A DNA stretch of 62,000 nt from Mesostigma viride (lineage: Eukaryota > Streptophyta > Mesostigmatophyceae > Mesostigmatales > Mesostigmataceae), in assembly GCA_009746045.1 (NCBI GenBank), contig RPFO01000744.1:493635-555634 (forward strand), given 5' to 3'. Under the pieces are notes generated by a model, which did not search any database, had not been told where the DNA came from, and saw only the letters and a list, made by a program, of their open reading frames with translations. Below, piece after piece: positions 50,096 to 59,837 of this stretch (position 1 is the stretch's first letter; each line of letters starts with the position of its first letter). The position numbers and the translations under genes were made by a program.

Positions 50096-50597
50096 CATAT
50101 ACTCCCAACGGCGTTATGTTACAATTCAATTCAATGTTTGGTGAGTTGTCCATGCACTTAATTGTTGAGGGTACTACCCCCATTAAATTAAATTATAACA
50201 TGCCTCCGTGGGGAGGTGATTAAATTAAATTAATTAAATTAAATTATAACATGCCTCCGTGGGGAGGTCATGTAGCACATATTTCATGATGGCCGGATGG
50301 GTGGTGTGGAGGAAGCCGCGTGATCGAACTATCCTAACTCTATCTAGAAAATAACTACACTACTCATCAAAACGCCTCCTCCGCTTGGGGGGAGGTGGCT
50401 TGCCCACGGGGTCGGGCGTGTGCGCCTTGACAATCTTCTTCCACCGCGTCTTGTCCTGCATGCATGGCAGTCCAAAGACGGGAGAGAGAGGGGAGGTCAT
50501 GTAGCACATATTTCATGATGACTACCCCCATATGTACGCCAATAATGCGCTATAAATAGCAGAAGACACTAATAAGGACTAGGTATGCCCCAGCCAG
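50080..50597 (-). mobile_element. Nested LINE 3' ends, minus orientation
   Basis: 50166-50490 in reverse complement matches the 3' end of the LINE at 23343-23600 (stop codon region, gcttcctccac, then the AATTT-type tail). The terminal piece 'attataacatgcctccgtgg' is present twice (50190- and 50242-), and part of it ('gtagcacatatttcatgatg') again at 50497. A tiny plus-oriented tail of the same family lies at 50088-50135. This is a repeatedly hit or internally duplicated site. Confidence 0.65.
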
Positions 50598-51150
50598 AAT
50601 GAGGACCTGTACCAGGGCATGCCCTATATCACCAGCACCATTAAGCAACGCCGCCTGCAGCTAGTAGGGCACCTAGCTCGCACCAACCAGGTAGACACCT
50701 CACGTGGCCCCCCCGCAGGACTGCGACCAGCCCAGCCTGGCCGGCACCTCCTGACGTGGGCTGGGCCCAGTGATGTTAGACGCCGCAAGGCCCGCACCTT
50801 CAAAGAACAGCTAGTAGAGGACATGGGGGGCCTAGGCCTCTCCGTGATTTGGAAGAAGATGATGGACAAGGCCAAGTGGGCCCAGGTCATAGAGGACAAC
50901 GAGCCCCCCCCAGTGGGGAAGCGCCCGCGTGTGCAATCCCGCGGGAGGCACGCTAGATAGCTCCCCCTAGGGCAGCGTGCGGCTGCCTAGATAGATGATG
51001 TAGTTAGAATGTTGTTAGATAGATGTAGTATGTAGCCAATGTAGATAGATTAGACCGGTAGGAATGTGTGCACCCATCCATCCATTCATCGGGGTTAATG
51101 CTCCGTGACTCCCCAACGGGAGCACAAGTCTAATTAATTAATTAATTAAT
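50598..51150 (+). pseudogene. LINE 3' end, copy 2
   Basis: It is nearly identical to 47566-48131 (only a handful of differences seen by eye over ~555 bp, such as agcacaatt/agcaccatt and cacgagtct/cacaagtct). It encodes the same 'RRLQLVGHLARTNQVDT' tail (50619-50960) and the same (ATTA)n end. The shared stretch begins abruptly at 'gaatgaggacctgtacc'. Confidence 0.85.
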
Positions 51151-51471
51151 GCCCCAGCCAATCCACACATCCGTTTGGGACAGCGAGATTATTATACCCA
51201 CGTAGAATCGTTCATGGCCAAAACATTGGGCTACTCACAAGTAGCATCTGAGGTCGCATTGTGAGAGTAATTAATTCCCCCCCCCCCAAAGCACCTTTTT
51301 TTCCGGACATTGCATAAAAGTGACATGAAATCATGGAAATAGAGGCCACAAAGATACAGAAAATTCAAAAATTGATCGACCAATACGCCCGCCAATTTAC
51401 AGGTCAATCTGATTAGCGGTCTGCAAGTAATTAACTGAGGCAGGTTGCTACCTGGCTGGACGCTCGCTGTA

Positions 51472-51980
51472 CTAGTCACTGTCACTGTCACTTCCATTGT
51501 CACAGTCCTCTCCACAGCAAACTGGGCAGAACCAGGCCCCTTTGGGCACGCTAGGCAGCAGGGGGATCGTGCAGCTCAGATGGAGGCCTCCTTCGCACCC
51601 GGATGAGCTGCACAGCAGGAAGGGGGCATCGTCGGGTGCGTCAGTCTTAGAGCAGCGCAAGCAAGGAATGTGGGCAGTGTCTCACTCATCCTCATCACCC
51701 TGCCCACCAGTGGCAGCCCCCACCCCCCCCAGAGAACACCGCCTTGCTGTATGGGTGCTGGCCACGCTGCTTGTCCTTCTTGGCATCATCCCAGTGGTGG
51801 CCACGCTTTGTGCTCTTGGCCTTTGCAGCCCCGGCCTTGAACTCTAGCGTCCGTTTCACCACCTGCTGGCGCTCCCTCTTTTTCCTCAGCTCATCCAGCT
51901 GTGCAAGGGCAGCGGGGGAGGTGTCTACACCCATAAGCAAACGGCTAGGCACCTCATCTGCCCTAACCTGCCCTCGGCAT
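51472..51980 (-). pseudogene. PHD-finger fragment with upstream basic helix
   Basis: The minus strand encodes 'PCLRCSK...DDAPFLLCSSS', 'GCEGGLHLSC' and 'PKGAWFCPVCC', the C4-H-C3 spacing of a PHD zinc finger, and ends at 51472 in a Ser/Asp tail. Upstream, 51980-51700 (after a possible 'ggcag' acceptor) encodes 'DELRKKRERQQVVKRTLEF' and a Lys-rich segment. The two parts are separated by a poly-G stretch with a frame change and an in-frame TGA, so this is either a short intron or a broken gene. Some algal transposons carry PHD fingers, and the surroundings are repeats. The host-gene or transposon origin is open. Confidence 0.55.
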
Positions 51981-52335
51981 GGCCAACCTTGCAAGCGCAA
52001 GCATAGCAACACGATCGCTAGGCATACATGCCAAGAGAGCATACACTATACTCAACCCGAGGTTACCTTGGAAACTTCATGATTAGAACTCGGCAAATCT
52101 ATGACCAAAAGCACATATAAATAACTCTTACACACTGATGACGACACATGTTCAAGGTTGGGGGTCACTGTGACACGCACTGATGAGTTTCCTAGACGAC
52201 CACCTGACAGGCGCTAAGGACCACTCAGTAACTGGTCAAGTATAAACACAATTACACTTTACATGCCATCCAACATGCATCAAATACATGCTGAATATGT
52301 TGTGAAGTACACAGGGGTGGCCACACACCTCATAC
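51981..52335. other. Unassigned spacer left of the LTR element
   Basis: No gene or repeat recognised. It is the pre-insertion flank of the retrotransposon, together with 59838 onward. Confidence 0.4.
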
Positions 52336-52340
52336 CCCTT
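52336..52340. repeat. Left target-site duplication CCCTT
   Basis: CCCTT immediately precedes the 5' LTR and is repeated immediately after the 3' LTR at 59833-59837. The borders are exact because the sequences diverge at the next base on each inner side. Confidence 0.9.
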
Positions 52341-52718
52341 AGTTAGTCTAAGTCTCCCGCCTGTAGCCTAAGTGGACACGTGCCAGCACCGCCGGCGCCC
52401 AATTGGGTACTGGGACGGTGCTGGACTAGAGTAGTCGTGGCATGGACACGTGGCTGTACTCAGTATGTGATGAGCCGGTACCTCAGTACCGGGACTGTAG
52501 TTGTCATGTTAGGACTGACTAGATCAGGTTGTAACTGATAGGTTAGTCCGTCCAGGATCAGTAAGTTAGGTTAACTTACGCAAAGTCTGGCCAGCCATCG
52601 TTGACGGCTGGCCAGCAGTATATGTGCCACATTATCCTAATGCCAAGGTGTCTCGTCGTTCACGCACACACACGCCATTTGGCAGTGCCCGAGCATTCCA
52701 GCTTTGTGTTGCATAACT
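52341..52718 (+). repeat. 5' LTR
   Basis: 378 bp, beginning AGTTAGTC and ending GCATAACT. It contains three perfect short hairpins: ccggtac/gtaccgg (52475-52492), gtaagtta/taacttac (52561-52579) and ctggccagcc/ggctggccag (52587-52615). A TGTAA motif (52530-52534, in gttgtaactg) could be the poly(A) signal. The U3/R/U5 borders cannot be set by eye. Confidence 0.92.
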
Positions 52719-52824
52719 TGCATTAAAAACTCCAAAAACATACACACAAAAGACGACGAGCGTTCGTTTTTCGCGAACAAAACAACCCATTCCATTTTTC
52801 GACCTCCAGTTTTTTTTGAAAAAA

Positions 52825-54416
52825 ATGTCTAACCCCAACAGCAACAAGGGTAAGGCTCCAATGCGCCCTAGGAGCCGGTCGAGCTCCCGACGTCCTCATC
52901 GTCGGGGACGTCAGACTCGGAGCTTGCCGCCCAGGCAGAGATTGAGCGGGCGGCGAGGAGCTTTAACCAGTCCATGGAGGCTGATCCGACGACGTCGGAC
53001 ACGTCGTCGTCGGGACACTTGTCCGAGGGTTCGTACAGCAGTGCGGTGCTGCGAGTTCCCCTGTATCCGCAGGGGAGGGGATCCACGCCTGTGGTCAACA
53101 GGCCGAGGGGCCTCCTTACGCCCCGACAGCTGCAGCGGCGGGGGTTGGACCGTCGGCACCTCCTGCAGAGGAGGAGTCCATGGAGCTGTATGGGCTCCAG
53201 CCTGGTTCCTCAGCCGAGGAGCAGGACGACGCACGCTCGCGACAGGTGGCTGCGGATGAAGGCCTCGCTAGGGCGATGGCTGAGCGCGAGGAGCGGGAGC
53301 TTCGGCGCGCGGACACGCACGCACGTGCTCGCGCCCAGCAGAGGGCGGATGCTGAGAACGTGCGCCGGGCGTTGTTTCAGAGCAGTGAGCTGGCTTCTGG
53401 CGAGGAGCAGTTTGAGGTGATGCGTCGGGGGGACCTTGCATGTTTTAAAAGTTTGCGTCGGTCTCGTGAGCCGAAGGTACACCTAGGTGTGCATCAGGAG
53501 TCGGAGTTCTCTTTGACAGGTCCGTCGGGGGCATCTGCTGAGGACGAGATCCTCATGACCCCAGCCATGACGGCGCGGGAGCGTGAGGCGCAGAAGCGCA
53601 TGGCGACGTTCATCGCCGACAAGCAGCGTCGGCAGGCGCGGAGGGCCGCGGCAGAGGCCAAGAAGGAGCGCGAGCATGCGGAGAGGGTGAGGCAAATCGC
53701 GCTGACGGAGCGCATCAAGCTCAAAATGTCGATCACCCAGGTGCGCCGGGACCGGATGGTCCGCGAACTCAGGGTGTGGAAAAAGGCGCAGGCGATGAAG
53801 CTGCAGCATATGGCTGAGCTGGAGGCGCCTGGCAGGCCGGAGGCGCAGGAACGTTACAGACGCTCGCTGGCAAGGTGGGAAGCCAATGTGGGAAGGATGG
53901 AGCAGCGCATCCTGAAGCAGCGACGACGCATGCTCAAGCATGCACGTAAGTCAGCGGTGAGGGGACCGCTTGGTGAAGCGGTGAGAGTCGAGTTTGGCCT
54001 TGGGCCGGATGAGGATGTTTCTGCAAGCCAAATGTTTTATTATTTGTCGCAGCCTAAGAAGACCATCACCAACCGTGATGGCACTGCCGCACGCACGCGT
54101 GTTTACAGGCAGCCTGGTGAAGCCGGACCGTCTAACCTGTCCAACAGGGAGGACCTCATTGATCAGCTTCAGCTGGCGCAAGCCATGCTGGAAGCAGATA
54201 CCCCGCTGTCTCCAGGCGAGCAGGCGACGTTGGCCGACACGGTGGCCAGGCTAGTGGCATCGCTGAAGCCGGCCAAGCGAAGGGCGCAGGCAGAGGCATG
54301 CGCACCCCAGCCAAAGCGGAGGAGGGACGAGGGGGCGGATGACGGGGAGAGGGGGGGAAACCAGGGCGGGGGTGGACATGGCACCCAGGAGTCTGCACCA
54401 ACACGGCACGCGGGCG

Positions 54417-54451
<35 letters not shown>

Positions 54452-55264
54452 CAACAGCAGCAGCAGCAGCCACCAACGGCAGGAACGACAACAACCTCCA
54501 ACATGGCCTTGGCTAGGCCCAGGTTTGATCCAAAAAAGAAAGAGGACAAGCTAGTGTTTCCGGGTTTGCCAGAGGGCCACACCCAGGACGAAGCTAGGGA
54601 GTGGTTGTTTAAGTTGTCACATGCATATGCTAGCGACAATGTCCGTGATTGGTTTGCCTCTCTACGTGCGTCCACACCCATCCATCAATCTGCCAAGCCT
54701 ATCCAGCAGTTGGTACAATTGTACCAAAAGCGTGCCAGCAGCGGGGTAGACGTGGCAGAAAATGTGTTGTGGGCGCAGTTCATGGTTGATCTTAGGGCAC
54801 TTGTTACCACGGGGGAGCACTTAGAAGTGCTTAAGGGCTTCCAGTGGATAGAGGCCTATAAGGTCAATAAGCGTGACTATGTGAGTGACAACAAAAAATA
54901 TGTCATGTACATAGAGGGAGATGAGGAGCTGAAGAAGCTCAATGCCAAGTACCTAGTACACCTATGGCTACAAAAGGCAGAACTGGACCCCACCACCCTG
55001 TCAGTAATCCTGGCAGGTCTAAAGGATAAGTGGGAGGACTTTAGGAAGGCAATGGCCTATGTGCAGCAATGCCTAGAGCCGTTTGCTGCTGCAGCCAAGG
55101 AGGGAAAGGTGAAGCAGGTAAAGGGGGAGGAAGCCTCAGGTACGGGGCTCTCCAAGAAGCAGATGCAGTCGCTGGTAGCCCAGGTAAAGGCGGTAATGGG
55201 GGGGATAAAAACAAAAACAACAAAAGTGGGGGAGGTGGAAACAAGGGGGGGGAAAGAACAATAA
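52825..55264 (+). CDS. gag-like polyprotein
   Basis: The main frame (from 53180 or slightly upstream to 55264, ~694 residues) holds a long Arg/Glu/Ala helix region, a polyglutamine run (CAG/CAA codons at 54420-54468), then a folded core from about 54520 with 'FPGLPEGHTQDEAREWLFKL', 'VLWAQFMVDLRALVTTGEHL' and 'LIVHLWLQKAEL'-like helices, as in retroelement capsids. The first ATG after the LTR (52825, MSNPNSNKGK) is in another frame. The acidic Ser-rich stretch 'SDSELAAQAEIERAARSFNQ' lies in a third frame, so two small frame changes near 52885 and 53035 separate the N terminus from the main frame. These may be mutations, assembly errors or splicing. Confidence 0.75.
55198..55252 (+). promoter_or_regulatory. 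Two poly-G tracts at the gag/pol frame change
   Basis: G7 at 55198-55204 and G8 at 55245-55252. The protein-like frame moves by -1 at each (Gly-Gly-Asp-Lys-Asn-rich, then Gly-Gly-Lys-Asn-Asn-rich), so that gag would run into the CCHC knuckle and integrase. It may be programmed -1 slippage, or single-base losses in homopolymers. Confidence 0.45.
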
Positions 55265-57668
55265 CAATAAAAACAGAAAACAAAGTGGGGGAGCTAGCAA
55301 GCCAGGGGGTGCTAAGCCAGCAGGGGGGGACAAGAGGTTGCCTCATGACCCCACCAAGCATTGCACTAGGTGCCTTTGTAAGGGGCACCTAAAAGATGAC
55401 TGCTGGAAAGGCAAACCCGACTATGGTTCTGACGTTGATGTTTGTCCTGGATGCTGGAAAACACGTCACCCCATTGCAGCAGGAGCGCGCTGCACGGCAC
55501 CCAGGCACAACAAGACCACGCCAGGGCGCTACAACCGCGCGGGGGCGGCAGACCAGGGTGACACCTGTAAGCTACCCTCACCATTTTTCACAAATGGTTT
55601 CCTGTTACCTTCTGTCTGCCAAGTGTTGCCTGAGTGTGATGATGTGGATTGGGAAGTGGCATATGACATGACACTGTCACACATGATGCGTGACCCCACC
55701 ATAGCTTCCCTTAGTGCAGCAGCAGAAAAGGTAATCACGTATGGTGCTCTAGCAGAGCAACTGCACAAGGTTATGGGCCATGAGGCTGTGGCTGAAAGGC
55801 TAGCCAATAAAATACAAGGCCATGATCTGGAACAGATGTGCAGGCACGTACGTAAGCACTGTGAGCAATGTCAGCTATATGCTCCTAAGCCCAGAAAATG
55901 GCATGTGGCCACACCACCACTGGCTAGAGGCAAACTGGTTGGGGATGTTATACACGTGGTGAAGGACACGGTATACTACCTAGTCATAAAGGATGCCTGG
56001 TCAAGGTTTGTGGTAGTGGAGCCCCTGCCTGGGATGGATAAAGAGCAGCTGCACAGAGCTTTACAGATAGCCTTGGCACGTTTTCACCCCATTGAAAAAG
56101 TAATGCTGGATCAGCAGTTTCTCTGCATCCAGGACAGGAATGACCTGCCCAAGATAGAAGTGTCTGGGGCTCAAGATCATGAACGTCAGGGGTTGGTAGA
56201 ACGTACCATGAGAGCCATCAGGGATGTGATAAGAAAAATGCCATCCAGGTTGGCTGACTCTGGTAGCTATGCTGACAGGGCATCTTGGGCAGCAGGGGTG
56301 ACTACCCAGCTAAACGCCAAACCAATAATGTCCTCACCTTTTGGGGAAATCACCCCAACTGGCCTTCAGTCAGGCAGCTATGCTTCAGAGGTACACACTC
56401 ACTACAACACACAAAGGCAGCACTTAGCCAAGTTGCTGGCAAAGAAAGACAAAAACAATGCCAGGCCTGTGTTTGAAGTGGGGGACCATGTGTTATTTTT
56501 CAGAGAGGGTGACAGAGGAAGAGCACACTCTGCCAGATGGCACGGTCCAGCTGTAGTCACCAAAATTCATGAAGAAGGGACTGCAGTCACTATACAACAT
56601 GACAGAGAGCGTGTGGTCAGCAAGCATAGACTCAAGCTTTATTACCCACCACTGGCAGACGTGTCAGGGGTAGAATTCTTGGACATGGATTCAGAGCAGG
56701 AGTCTGGTGGATTGATCTCACCCAATGAATTGGCTAAGGACGTCATTGATGCAAGCACTAGCACCACAGTAGAAGCTCCTGTGTTCCTCAGTAGTGCAGC
56801 CCCACTACAACCCAATAGTCCACCTGGGCAGGAGGACGGTGCACAGGGTGAGCAGCAGGTAGCACCTCCCTCACACCTGGAGGAGTCACAAAACAGAGCA
56901 GATCCTGTCGTTCCCAGGAAGTCATTTGCTGAGATTCTTAAGGCCTTGCACAAGGCACACAACACTAAAGCAGTTGTGGCAACAGGTACAGCACAGGTCA
57001 ATGCTGTAGGGGATGCAGGTCAAGATCCTAGTATTTTGGCTGTAGACACCCAAGCACAGGTGAGTATCATCAGTGCAGAAGCTGTATCTGGTCTGAAAAT
57101 GAAGGCCTCACCATGGGCTAGAGTGTCAGATTTTTCAGGCAAAACCAAAATGCAGGTCAAAGGTCAGGTGAGCATTCAAATCTTGGGTATGCCCACTCCA
57201 TTTCAGGTGGTTGAGGGCTACTCAGGGAATGCCCTGTTAGGGGAACCTTTTGTATCTTACCCTGGTGTTGTCATCTCAGCTGGGAGGTTGAGTGTGGCAG
57301 GGGTAGGACAGGTGCCTCTAGATCATTTTAAAATCCCTTTGAGCCAGATTAGCACTGGGTTGGATGCTGCCATCAATGCAGTTAAGCCCAAGTACCTCCC
57401 AGGTCAGGAACCGTGTGTGGAGGACCTCATACACTCTCAAAAGCTACACCCTTCAGCGTTTGGGCTTGGTAGATGGGATGTTGCATCCATGTCTCCCCTG
57501 TCCTATGATGATATTGTACGGGACTGCCAGACGCAGATTGGGTTTCTTAAGTGGCTTGAGGCTTTTACCAAAGCCAGGGAGGAGTGGGTTGTTCCAGATG
57601 CACGTAGTCCCACACACACACCACCTGTGACTCCTCTTGATGCTATGCCAGCTGGGCCAAGAAGCTAA
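55253..57668 (+). CDS. pol part 1: zinc knuckle, integrase, retropepsin-like domain
   Basis: Numbered from the frame opening at 55338: CCHC knuckle 'CTRCLCKGHLKDDC' (9-22); integrase HHCC zinc site H143, H148, C175, C178; integrase core with candidate catalytic Asp203, Asp258 and Glu289 in 'GDVIHV', 'MLDQQF' and 'GLVERTMRAI'; integrase C-terminal part ~375-440. A spacer follows, then a retropepsin-like fold ~563-650 with 'ILAVDTQAQVSIIS' (Asp570) and 'NALLGEPF'. The protease triad is Asp-Thr-Gln instead of DTG/DSG, so its activity is doubtful. Having the protease after integrase is unusual. The frame stops at 57668 and RT continues in the -1 frame. Confidence 0.85.
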
Positions 57669-59071
57669 GGTTAAAGTTTGTGTGCAAGCATAAACCTCAG
57701 GCTGATGGGGGACCACCCATTTTCCATGCTAGGCCATGTGTTACTGAGTTCAGGGGCTCTACAGAGCTGACAGAGGCTGAGCTTTATACTCCTGGTATTC
57801 AGCAAACGTCTCTCAAGGTGTTGCTTTCCTTGTTTTTGCATCAGCTTAATACAGGGAAGGATTATGTGTGTAAAGCCACAGATATCAAAAGAGCCTTTCT
57901 AAAGGGGGACCCTGCCATAGCACAGCAGGTCTGGAGAGGTCAGGTATACGTGGTGAATACTCCTAAGGTGTGGCACAGGGATATTGTTCAACCCTTGTTG
58001 AGGCCAAACCTGGGGGTTGAAGGGTTGCAGTCAGCTCCAAAAATTTTTAGGCTGTCTGCACAGGAGGTATTCATGAAGCTAGGGGCCACCTATGATGACA
58101 TTGACCCTTGCCTGTTTGTCATCCCACACCCTGATGGAATGATGATGTTTGTCTGGCATGGGGATGATCAGTTAATCTCAGGTCCTAGAGCTGCAGTGGA
58201 TGCTTTCATAGCTCAGGTGTCTGCCAGTTTTGAGATTGGCAAGCAGCTAGAGCTGGGCAAGGAGCCAGTCAAGTTCTGTGGCATGATGCTTGAGTTGCTG
58301 CAGCAGCAGGGCAGCTGGGTTTGTTCCATGCAGGCCTCTGCTGAATACATTAAGTCTTGTCTGGATGTCCTGCCTGTTCACATCACCCCTGACATGTGCC
58401 CTACCATTAGAGGCAAGCTTGGTTGGCTATGTGCTACATGTGCACCCCACCTGGCTTTTGTGAGCAGGGTAGATGATGAGGTACTACAGGAGGTAGGAGC
58501 ACGGGCAATCAAGCAGTTGTTGCATGATGGTCCACCTTTGATGCTTCACTCACTGGACCTGTTTACTCCCATTCACATCACGTGCATGATGGATAGTTCA
58601 ATGGAGTCCAGGGTAGTTACCAAGGTTCAAGCCAGAGAGGCTGGATTGTTTTTCCTGCATAACCAAGGTGGGAAGAAGTCACTAGTCTCCTGGTTCAGTA
58701 GATTGCACAAGAGGAAAGCTGTGAGTAGCAATGTAGCTGAATGCAGGGCTGTGGTATCTTCTGTCTTGCATGCAAGGTATCTCAATCACTTGCTGGTCTG
58801 GCTTCAACACCAGGCTGGTAGCTCTGCAGGAGTGAAAGCACATTTGCTGACTGACTCTCAATCTATCATCTCTTTCCTTGCCAATCCTTTGGCTGTACAC
58901 TCGGACCTGGATTGGATTGTGCTAAAACAGGAATGCAAGTACCTGGAGTCTAAAGCCCACGTCAGGGACAAAGACAATGCTGCAGATGCACTGACCAAGG
59001 TGCCACAAGCAGCAGGACCACAATACCAGGTCTTGTATGGGTTGATGAACCCTGGTTACAGTCTGAAGTGA
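57641..59071 (+). CDS. pol part 2: Copia-type reverse transcriptase and RNase H
   Basis: The frame is open from 57641 and overlaps the previous frame by 28 bp, entering as 'ASWAKKLRLKFVCKHK'. There is no good ATG, so translation probably needs a -1 shift or a processed product. RT motif A is 'KATDIKRAFLKGD' (Asp68, counted from 57680). The Copia 'SDPCLF' landmark appears as 'DIDPCLFV', and motif C is 'FVWHGDDQLISG' (HGDD at 160-163 where Copia has YVDD). RNase H has 'MMDSSMESR', 'NVAECRAV' and 'LTDSQSIISF', and the C terminus has 'VRDKDNAADALTK', the Copia end signature. Stop at 59069-59071. Confidence 0.88.
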   Translation, partial: CYASWAKKLRLKFVCKHKPQADGGPPIFHARPCVTEFRGSTELTEAELYTPGIQQTSLKVLLSLFLHQLNTGKDYVCKATDIKRAFLKGDPAIAQQVWRGQVYVVNTPKVWHRDIVQPLLRPNLGVEGLQSAPKIFRLSAQEVFMKLGATYDDIDPCLFVIPHPDGMMMFVWHGDDQLISGPRAAVDAFIAQVSASFEIGKQLELGKEPVKFCGMMLELLQQQGSWVCSMQASAEYIKSCLDVLPVHITPDMCPTIRGKLGWLCATCAPHLAFVSRVDDEVLQEVGARAIKQLLHDGPPLMLHSLDLFTPIHITCMMDSSMESRVVTKVQAREAGLFFLHNQGGKKSLVSWFSRLHKRKAVSSNVAECRAVVSSVLHARYLNHLLVWLQHQAGSSAGVKAHLLTDSQSIISFLANPLAVHSDLDWIVLKQECKYLESKAHVRDKDNAADALTKVPQAAGPQYQVLYGLMNPGYSLK

Positions 59072-59454
59072 CTGGCACATTGTACATGTTAGCCCATGAC
59101 CCCCTGCCTAATACTGCAGCTGAAAGGCTGCAGTGGCAGCTGGGTAGTTTTCTGACAGTGAGAAGCACTGGTCTAGAAAGTTGGGACATGATGAATGTGT
59201 TATTTATTGAATAAAATTTTGTGAGACACTTGTTTGGATGACCATGACATGCTGGGGCCTGGAGCACCCATCTCACTCAGTTAAGAAACCATGCTTGAGA
59301 CATGGGGCCTTTTTAATGCATCTCTTGTACATGTGTGAGGTGACCTTTGGGTCCTAGTAGGTTATCTGACAGTTTTTTAAGGCATTGGGAATGGCTGCGT
59401 CCATTTGATGGCTATGTGTGTTTCTGTTGAAACCCAAAGAAAACTTAAAGTGGG
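59072..59454 (+). other. 3' untranslated part and polypurine tract of the LTR element
   Basis: A purine-rich stretch 'aaagaaaacttaaagtggg' (59436-59454) directly precedes the 3' LTR and is the likely polypurine tract. The upstream segment 59313-59421 also occurs, with small insertions, at 61271-61386 outside the element. Confidence 0.7.
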
Positions 59455-59832
59455 AGTTAGTCTAAGTCTCCCGCCTGTAGCCTAAGTGGACACGTGCCAG
59501 CACCGCCGGCGCCCAATTGGGTACTGGGACGGTGCTGGACTAGAGTAGTCGTGGCATGGACACGTGGCTGTACTCAGTATGTGATGAGCCGGTACCTCAG
59601 TACCGGGACTGTAGTTGTCATGTTAGGACTGACTAGATCAGGTTGTAACTGATAGGTTAGTCCGTCCAGGATCAGTAAGTTAGGTTAACTTACGCAAAGT
59701 CTGGCCAGCCATCGTTGACGGCTGGCCAGCAGTATATGTGCCACATTATCCTAATGCCAAGGTGTCTCGTCGTTCACGCACACACACGCCATTTGGCAGT
59801 GCCCGAGCATTCCAGCTTTGTGTTGCATAACT
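59455..59832 (+). repeat. 3' LTR
   Basis: 378 bp, identical by eye to the 5' LTR. TGTAA lies at 59644-59648. It is followed by the right CCCTT duplication. Confidence 0.92.
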
Positions 59833-59837
59833 CCCTT

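Larger units (their letters stand above)
52341..59832 (+). mobile_element. Complete Copia-like LTR retrotransposon (7492 bp)
   Basis: Two 378-bp direct repeats (52341-52718 and 59455-59832) that look identical base for base flank gag, integrase, protease-like, RT and RNase H coding regions. Both outer flanks carry the 5-bp duplication CCCTT (52336-52340 and 59833-59837). LTR identity implies recent insertion. LTR ends are AGTTA...TAACT instead of TG...CA. Coding order is gag-INT-PR-RT-RH; classical Copia is gag-PR-INT-RT-RH and classical Gypsy gag-PR-RT-RH-INT. Frame changes occur in the gag start, at the gag/pol border and before RT. No site complementary to a tRNA 3' end (TGG...) is visible after the 5' LTR. 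Confidence 0.92.

Noticed and set aside
52719-52760. Primer-binding site after the 5' LTR
   Set aside because: Searched for TGG plus tRNA 3'-end complement; none visible, so not annotated.
53483-53941. Minus-strand ORF of 152 codons over gag
   Set aside because: Shadow of the gag frame in a GC-rich region.
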